Source: Butyricicoccus pullicaecorum DSM 23266 (lineage in GTDB: Bacteria; Bacillota; Clostridia; Oscillospirales; Butyricicoccaceae). From it: DNA of 64,000 nucleotides. How positions within the stretch are numbered: position 1 is the first letter of the stretch; every line of letters starts with the position of its first letter. Of this stretch, positions 59,205 through 64,000 are shown in pieces. A program made the position numbers and the translations under genes. The DNA is taken from assembly GCF_900167005.1 (NCBI RefSeq), contig NZ_FUXW01000002.1, forward strand, positions 372,001-436,000, given 5' to 3'. Under the pieces are notes generated by a model. The model saw only the letters and a program-made list of their open reading frames with translations, was not told the origin of the DNA and did not search any database.

Positions 59205-59372
59205 AAAAAGGCAGGTTTTCTGACTCTGGAATCAACGTCACATGCGGCCTTCCCGGTGTGTGTTTACCAGTGACCATATATTTGCATGCGGCTCTTCCAT
59301 TACAGCGGCGGGCCCGTTTGGGATTTTCACCCAATTCCCTTTTACCCTGTCCAAAGGCAGGCACCTCTTTGG
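59205..59372 (-). promoter_or_regulatory. Cobalamin (B12) riboswitch aptamer
   Basis: On the minus strand, in order: GGTGCCTGCC (59365-59356), GGGAATTGGGTGAAAATCCC, GGGCCCGCCGCTGTAATGG (the B12-box core), CACTG, GGGAAGGCCGC, and GAGTCAGAAAACCTGCC (59226-59210). These match the conserved blocks of the cobalamin riboswitch. The leader starts near 59395. Confidence 0.95.
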
Positions 59373-59401
59373 TGGACTGATCGTCCCATCTGATTTATTC
59401 C

Positions 59402-59430
59402 ATTGTATCGCGTTCCTCTTCTCTTGTCAA
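59402..59430 (-). promoter_or_regulatory. Promoter of the cobalamin operon
   Basis: On the minus strand TTGACA (59430-59425) and TACAAT (59407-59402), 17-base spacer. The only strong promoter I see for the 23 genes. Confidence 0.88.
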
Positions 59431-59681
59431 TCATACAACAAGGCTCTAGGATATTTGTCCTAAAAATTGATAAAATTGTCCAAAAAATTGCGACCAGAAA
59501 TCGTTCTATTTCGAGTGATTCAAAAGGGGCGAAATATAGATGTAAAGGTAATTTACTATTCTTTCTTAGTATTTTTTTGTTTTGGTTTTAATTTATATTA
59601 CCTACGTTTTGTATAATTCATATTTTAAATTGCTTCTTTTCTCTTTAAATACAATTTCATATCTCCCACCATATAATATAA
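59431..59681. other. AT-rich intergenic stretch without a gene
   Basis: About 250 bases, strongly AT-rich, between the B12 operon promoter and the TRAP operon terminator. I see no open frame with a ribosome site and no RNA family. Confidence 0.6.
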
Positions 59682-59716
59682 GAAAAAGGATGCAAGCAAT
59701 TTTACGCTTGCATCCT
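59682..59716 (-). terminator. Terminator after dctM
   Basis: On the minus strand AAGGATGCAAGC and GCTTGCATCCTT pair around a 7-8 base loop, followed by TTTTC. It ends the hexuronate/TRAP operon. Confidence 0.88.
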
Positions 59717-59725
59717 TCTCTTCTC

Positions 59726-61027
59726 TTATAGCAGGCCTGCCATTTGCGGCAGCCCCAAACTAATTACGGGCACGTAGGTGACGAGCAGCAAACCGATGAG
59801 GATTGCAATATAATACCATAACATGTATGGCATCACCTTAGATAGACTAGATCGCCCTACCTTGATTGCAACAAACAGCGTATTGCCAACCGGCGGTGTA
59901 ATGTTGCCGATGCAGAGGTTGTACACCAAAATCAGACCGAACTGTACCGGATCCATACCGAAAGTCTTTACAACGGGTAAAAACAGAGGCGTAAAGATCA
60001 GAATTGCCGGTGTAACATCCATAAACGTACCTGCGATGAGCAGAATTACATTCATAATCAGCAGAATGATAATCGGATTCTGTGTCAAACCCAGCAGCGC
60101 TTCGGAAATCGCCTGCGGAATCTGGGTGAACGCCATAACCCAACCAAGAATGTTGGATACACCAATCAGGAATACGACCATGCCGCTCATCTTCGCACTA
60201 TCAACAACGATTTTCCAGAACGACTTGACCGTGATATTGCGATAGCAGATACCAAGAATCAATGCGTACACGACAGCGATTGCAGAGCCTTCTGTTGCGG
60301 TGAAAATACCACCGACGATACCACCGATAACAACAATGATCAGAGACAGGGACGGTAGCGCAGCCAGTGTTGCTTTACCGAGATTCTTCCAATCAAACTT
60401 ACCCGGTGTTCCCTTGTATCCCTTTTTCTTTGCAATGACGATGGCAACCACCATACATGCCAGTGCCCAGATGATGCCAGGTACATAACCAGCGAGGAAC
60501 AATGCTGCAACCGATGTACCGCCTGCCGCAAGCGAGTAGGTAATCAGTGCATTGGAGGGCGGAATCAGCAGACCCGACGGAGCCGACGCACCATTCGTTG
60601 CTGCACACAAAGCCTTATCATAGCCCTGCTCCTCTTCTCCCTGCTCTACCATGCTGCCAACTGCTGCCGCGGCTGCAGAGGCCGAACCAGAAATTGCGCC
60701 AAACAGTGCATTTGCGCCGACGTTGGTGACAAGCAGCGCTCCCGGCAGCTTGCCCAGAATCGCCATAACAAAATTAACAAGTCGTTTTGCAATACCGCCC
60801 TGATTCATCAAGTTACCCGCCAGAATAAAGAACGGGATTGCCGTCAAGCTGAATTTGCTCATGCCGACGAAGATACGCTGTGCACCTGTTACGACCGATA
60901 CATCCATCGAAACGGTCTGCAAAATCGCAATCAGCGAGGAAATACCGATAGAATAGGAGATCGGTACGCCGACAACCAGAAGAACCGCCAGCACACCAAC
61001 GATAATCAATAAAGACTGGATTGCCAT
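59726..61027 (-). CDS. dctM: TRAP transporter large permease
   Basis: A 433-residue DctM/TRAP-type large permease, about 12 hydrophobic segments. Start VLAVLLVVGVPISYSIGISSLIAIL, then KFSLTAIPFFILAGNLMNQGGIAKRLVNF, ISGSASAAAAAVGSMV, TPAILIFTPLFLPVVK and NITPPVGNTLFVA are typical. It uses the sodium gradient for acidic-sugar or carboxylate uptake. 3 bases after dctQ. Confidence 0.94.
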   Translation of the reverse strand: MAIQSLLIIVGVLAVLLVVGVPISYSIGISSLIAILQTVSMDVSVVTGAQRIFVGMSKFSLTAIPFFILAGNLMNQGGIAKRLVNFVMAILGKLPGALLVTNVGANALFGAISGSASAAAAAVGSMVEQGEEEQGYDKALCAATNGASAPSGLLIPPSNALITYSLAAGGTSVAALFLAGYVPGIIWALACMVVAIVIAKKKGYKGTPGKFDWKNLGKATLAALPSLSLIIVVIGGIVGGIFTATEGSAIAVVYALILGICYRNITVKSFWKIVVDSAKMSGMVVFLIGVSNILGWVMAFTQIPQAISEALLGLTQNPIIILLIMNVILLIAGTFMDVTPAILIFTPLFLPVVKTFGMDPVQFGLILVYNLCIGNITPPVGNTLFVAIKVGRSSLSKVMPYMLWYYIAILIGLLLVTYVPVISLGLPQMAGLL

Positions 61028-61030
61028 AGC

Positions 61031-61522
61031 TTACGCCTCCTCCTTCTTCTCTTGTGTGACGCCATTACAGATATCTGCAATGTTGAGGATGGTATAAATC
61101 ATGTTAAGTATACCGCAGAGAGGCATAACCACATAGAAAACACCAACCGCAACGCCAAGCGACGAAGTCATCTGTCCCATCGCCAGCTGAGAGATCTGAA
61201 TACCACCGTAGACCAGAATGATAGCCGAGAAGGCAAAGGCAACGATTTCACCAAAAATTCCAAGCGCCTTCTGCGCACCGGCATTCAGACGTTCTACGAT
61301 AATCGGAATATTCATGTGACCGCGCTCGCCAGTGATCAGGGATGCGCCAAGCAAGCTGGCCCAGGCAAACAGATACGATACCAGCTCTTCCGACCAAGTC
61401 GAAGGACTTTTCAGAATATAGCGCGCGAAAACCTGCCAGCAAGTCAGAATGACCATTGCAATAAAGCTGATTCCTGCCAACGCATTGAGCAGTTTTGTCA
61501 GCACATTTCTTAAAGCTTTCAT
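61031..61522 (-). CDS. dctQ: TRAP transporter small permease
   Basis: A 163-residue membrane protein of the DctQ family with four hydrophobic segments; CWQVFARYILKSPSTWSEELVSYLFAWASLLGASL is the family pattern (about 27-61), and RGHMNIPIIVERL follows. It couples to DctM. 15 bases downstream of dctP. Confidence 0.92.
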   Translation of the reverse strand: MKALRNVLTKLLNALAGISFIAMVILTCWQVFARYILKSPSTWSEELVSYLFAWASLLGASLITGERGHMNIPIIVERLNAGAQKALGIFGEIVAFAFSAIILVYGGIQISQLAMGQMTSSLGVAVGVFYVVMPLCGILNMIYTILNIADICNGVTQEKKEEA

Positions 61523-61537
61523 CTTCCGGCACCTCCC

Positions 61538-62569
61538 TTATGAATCAGACGGATACTGCTCGTTGTATGCCTGGATAGCGTCGTAGATCGGCGCAAGATC
61601 AGGATACTGTTCGAGCATTGCCTCGTGCATCGGCGCACAGGCTTCCTGGAAGGGTTTGGTGTCCGGATAAATGAACTGAACGCCCTGCTCATTGGCTGCA
61701 CGTTCCTTTGCTTTCTCTACCGCAGTGACCCATTCTTCACGCTGGACCTGGTTAACCAGATCAAAGCCCTCTTCGAAGATATCACGTTCCTCTTCGCTCA
61801 GTGAGTCGAGGAATGCAATATTGCCGATCAGAATATCGGGAATCATCTGATGCATGTCGTACGAATAGTACTTACATACGTCACCATGGCCATTATCGGT
61901 CAATGCCATCTCATTGTTTTCTGCGCCGTCGATGATCTTGGACTGGAGCGCTGTATAGACATCACCAAAGCCCATCGGCGTTGCCGAACCACCCAGCAGA
62001 TTCATCATCTGCACATTGGTCGGAGACTGCTGGACACGGATCTTTAAACCGCGCAGATCCGCAGGCGTCTCAATAGGCTTATCTACGGTGTAGAAATTAC
62101 GCGTACCGGCATCCAGCCAAGTGACAGCCTCAAAGCCTGCCTGCTTGGTGGACTCAAAGATCGGTCCGGTAATATTTTCATCATCCATCGAAGCATGGTA
62201 TGCCGTGCTGGATGCAAACAGATACGGAAGATTAAACAGCGTATAGTTCTGGCTGAAGGTTTCCAGAAGCGAATTTGAAGCAACACAGAAGTTGATTGCA
62301 CCCGTCTGGGTCAGCTGAACCATTTCGTTCTGAGAGCCCAACAATTCACTGGGGAAGACTTCTACATCATACTTATCTCCCAGCTTACTCTCAATGAATT
62401 CCTCAAAAGCAACCAAAGCGATGTGAGTCGGATGGTTCGTGGACTGGTTGTGTCCGATGCGGATGATCTCCCTATCCTCCGCAGTCGACGTACCGCCGCA
62501 GCCAGCCAACGTACCCAATGTCAACGCCGCCGCCAGTGTCAGTGCTACCGCACGAATCCTCTTGTTCAT
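61538..62569 (-). CDS. dctP: TRAP transporter substrate-binding lipoprotein
   Basis: A 343-residue lipoprotein: MNKRIRAVALTLAAALTLGTLAGC (lipobox LAGC, Cys 24), then a DctP-type domain with IRIGHNQSTNHPTHIALVAFEEFI, YDVEVFPSELLGSQNEMVQLTQTG, and LRGLKIRVQQSPTNVQMMNLLGGSATPMGFGDVYTALQSKIIDGAENN (Arg for the carboxylate). The neighbours suggest a hexuronate, aldonate or mannonate substrate; inference. Confidence 0.93.
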   Translation of the reverse strand: MNKRIRAVALTLAAALTLGTLAGCGGTSTAEDREIIRIGHNQSTNHPTHIALVAFEEFIESKLGDKYDVEVFPSELLGSQNEMVQLTQTGAINFCVASNSLLETFSQNYTLFNLPYLFASSTAYHASMDDENITGPIFESTKQAGFEAVTWLDAGTRNFYTVDKPIETPADLRGLKIRVQQSPTNVQMMNLLGGSATPMGFGDVYTALQSKIIDGAENNEMALTDNGHGDVCKYYSYDMHQMIPDILIGNIAFLDSLSEEERDIFEEGFDLVNQVQREEWVTAVEKAKERAANEQGVQFIYPDTKPFQEACAPMHEAMLEQYPDLAPIYDAIQAYNEQYPSDS

Positions 62570-62611
62570 AAAGCTCCACCCTTTCTTTCGGAATGCTTTC
62601 TTATCCCGGAC

Positions 62612-63460
62612 TTATACGCCGGAGTAAGCAGCATAGCCGCCGTCGATCGGAATGCAGACACCAGTGATAAAGCCGGCAGCAGCATTGTTCAGCAGGAACA
62701 AGACAGCACCTTCCAATTCGTTGAGCTCACCAAAACGACCCATGGGCGTACCTGCGAGAATCTTTGCAGTACGTGCAGTGGGTGTACCGTCCTCGTTAAA
62801 CAGCAGACGGCGATTCTGGTTGCCAACGAAGAAACCGGGAGCGATTGCATTGACGCGAATACCAGACTTTGCAAAGTAAGTTGCCAGCCACTCGGTAAAG
62901 TTCACGATTGCAGCCTTTGCACCCGAATAAGCCGGAATCTTGGTCAGAGGGGTATAAGCGTTCATGGACGCGATATTCAGAATGTTGCCATCACGATCGA
63001 TCATATCGACAGCGAATACCTGCGTCGGAAGCAGCGTGCCCAGCCAGTTCAGTGCAAAGACAAATTCAACACCCGACTTGTCCAGATCAAAGAAAGTCTT
63101 GCAGCCTTCGATGTCCTTAGCCTCAAAGTGGAATTCATTGTCGGTCGTAGCACGCGGATTGTTGCCGCCTGCACCGTTAATCAGGACATCGCAAGGACCC
63201 AGATCAGCCAGTACCTGCTGGTGAACTGCTTCCAGATTCTCCTTTTCCAGCACATTTGCCTTGTAAGCCTTTGCAATGCCGCCCTCTGCGTTGATCTCAT
63301 CAGCGACCTGCTGCGCTGCCTGCTCGTTGAGATCGAGCACAGCAACCTTGCCGCCTGCACGTGCCAGCGTCTTTGCGAACATGCCGCAGATTGCGCCGCC
63401 CGCACCGGTTACAACGCAGACCTTGCCAGTCAGATCGGTGTTCAGAACGTTCTTCATCAT
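62612..63460 (-). CDS. SDR family oxidoreductase, probable D-mannonate (fructuronate) oxidoreductase
   Basis: A 282-residue short-chain dehydrogenase: VVTGAGGAICGMFAKTLA (about 16-33, cofactor), NGAGGNNPR, NIASMNAYTPLTKIPAYSGAKAAIVNFTEWLA (Ser-Tyr-Lys triad: YSGAK), NAIAPGFFVGNQNR. SDR proteins beside uxuA reduce D-fructuronate to D-mannonate in Firmicutes, so this is likely the UxuB-equivalent (non-homologous to E. coli UxuB). ATG at 63460 or 63457. It is 67 bases after uxuA, with a hairpin in the gap. Confidence 0.82.
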   Translation of the reverse strand: MMKNVLNTDLTGKVCVVTGAGGAICGMFAKTLARAGGKVAVLDLNEQAAQQVADEINAEGGIAKAYKANVLEKENLEAVHQQVLADLGPCDVLINGAGGNNPRATTDNEFHFEAKDIEGCKTFFDLDKSGVEFVFALNWLGTLLPTQVFAVDMIDRDGNILNIASMNAYTPLTKIPAYSGAKAAIVNFTEWLATYFAKSGIRVNAIAPGFFVGNQNRRLLFNEDGTPTARTAKILAGTPMGRFGELNELEGAVLFLLNNAAAGFITGVCIPIDGGYAAYSGV

Positions 63461-63490
63461 GGTGATTCTCTCCTTTTTCTTCCTATATCT

Positions 63491-63518
63491 TTATGCGCCT
63501 CAAAATTGAGGCGCATAA
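63491..63518 (-). other. Hairpin between uxuA and the SDR gene
   Basis: TTATGCGCCTCAA-AA-TTGAGGCGCATAA, a perfect 13-base-pair stem with a 2-base loop. The T-run on the minus strand after it is poor, so it is more likely a processing or stability element than a terminator. Confidence 0.5.
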
Positions 63519-63527
63519 CCGTTTCAA

Positions 63528-64000
63528 TTACTTACCCAGCGACTTCTCACAAGCCTCGAACAGACCGTTGAGATAGGTTGCACCCAGTGCACGGTCATAC
63601 AGACCATAACCCGGCTTGCCAGTCTCGCCCCAGATCATACGGCCGTGGTCAGGACGAACATAGCCGTCAAAACCGGTCTCAACCAGCGCCTTGACGATTT
63701 CGTACATATCCAGAGAGCCGCAGCCGGACAAGTGCGCGCGCTCCTCGAACGAGCCGTCGTCCATGATCTTTACGTTACGCATGTGCATGAAGCCGATACG
63801 TCCCATAGAAGAGTATTTGCGTACCATGGACGGAATATCATTGAACTTTGCGCAGCCCAGCGAACCGGTGCACAGGCACAGCGTGTTGGACGGCGAATCT
63901 ACGATAGACAGGTAACGATCCAGGTTCTTTTCGCAGGTGATAACGCGCGGCAGACCAAAGATCGGGTACGGGGGATCGTCCGGGTGCAGTGCCATCACAA
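63528..64000 (-). CDS. uxuA: Mannonate dehydratase, 3' part
   Basis: The C-terminal 156-157 residues of UxuA, about 40 percent of the usual 350-360; the rest lies beyond the window. Seen: [19 protein letters not shown], then [36 protein letters not shown], and [14 protein letters not shown] (metal His and Arg). It turns D-mannonate to 2-keto-3-deoxygluconate in hexuronate breakdown. First visible gene of the operon continuing with the SDR oxidoreductase and the TRAP transporter. Confidence 0.95.
   Translation of the reverse strand, partial: VMALHPDDPPYPIFGLPRVITCEKNLDRYLSIVDSPSNTLCLCTGSLGCAKFNDIPSMVRKYSSMGRIGFMHMRNVKIMDDGSFEERAHLSGCGSLDMYEIVKALVETGFDGYVRPDHGRMIWGETGKPGYGLYDRALGATYLNGLFEACEKSLGK

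Noticed and set aside
62423-63571. A 382-codon plus-strand frame
   Set aside because: Antisense to dctP and the SDR gene; no ribosome site.
1-64000. tRNA, rRNA, CRISPR, insertion sequence, prophage or attachment sites
   Set aside because: I looked in the intergenic gaps for such features and saw none; gaps are short and explained by promoters, terminators and leaders. A tRNAscan or repeat search was not possible.

Overview
The window looks like chromosomal DNA of an anaerobic, probably spore-forming Clostridia, most likely in or near the Butyricicoccus/Agathobaculum part of the Oscillospirales. This rests on gene order and gene content, not on a database search. The clues are a Bacillus-type large SRP RNA followed by dnaX-ybaB-recR, IreB, rubrerythrin, a PdaA-type deacetylase, a TM1266-type hydrogenase-system regulator, a DUF1540 peptide, anaerobic (cbi) cobalamin synthesis, AGGAGG-type ribosome sites and several TTG starts. 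I see no insertion sequences, phage genes, CRISPR arrays, tRNAs or rRNAs.

Region by region. 1-2.1 kb: the end of pheT and ireB. 2.3-5.1 kb: a nucleobase-salvage group (deaminase, NCS1 permease, a 60-residue membrane peptide, GntR/HutC regulator). 5.2-9.9 kb, minus strand: SRP RNA, dnaX, ybaB, recR, prfC. 9.9-15.7 kb: a class A penicillin-binding protein, a small BofC-like membrane protein, pdaA, DAHP synthase and a wall amidase. 15.9-20.8 kb: a nicotinamidase-like hydrolase, pta, an AI-2E-family permease, a tiny membrane protein, a DEDDh exonuclease and a DUF2461 protein. 20.9-25 kb: an Lrp/alanine-aminotransferase pair, a cysteine-rich protein of unknown function and a methyltransferase. 25-28.6 kb: an NMT1-type ABC importer with a TM1266-type regulator, rubrerythrin and a DUF1540 peptide. 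28.8-36.8 kb: modABC behind a ModE-like operator, a lipid kinase, htpG behind a perfect CIRCE element, a second AI-2E-family permease and a zinc alcohol dehydrogenase.

36.9-59.4 kb is the centrepiece: 23 consecutive minus-strand genes, most overlapping by 1-11 bases and with no gap above 15 bases. They follow one promoter, one cobalamin riboswitch and one intrinsic terminator. They run from glutamyl-tRNA (hemA, hemL, hemB, hemC, cobA-hemD) through siroheme-type oxidation and cobalt insertion (cbiJ-sirC fusion, cbiK), ring contraction and methylation (cbiL, H, F, G, D, ET, C), amidation (cbiA, cobQ) and adenosylation (cobO) to nucleotide-loop assembly (cbiB, cobD, cobU, a second short cobU-like gene, cobS, cobT). 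Cobalt uptake, lower-ligand base synthesis, alpha-ribazole phosphatase and a threonine kinase are not in the run.

59.7-64 kb: a hexuronate-type catabolic operon on the minus strand (uxuA, SDR mannonate oxidoreductase, TRAP transporter DctP-DctQ-DctM). uxuA runs off the end of the window.
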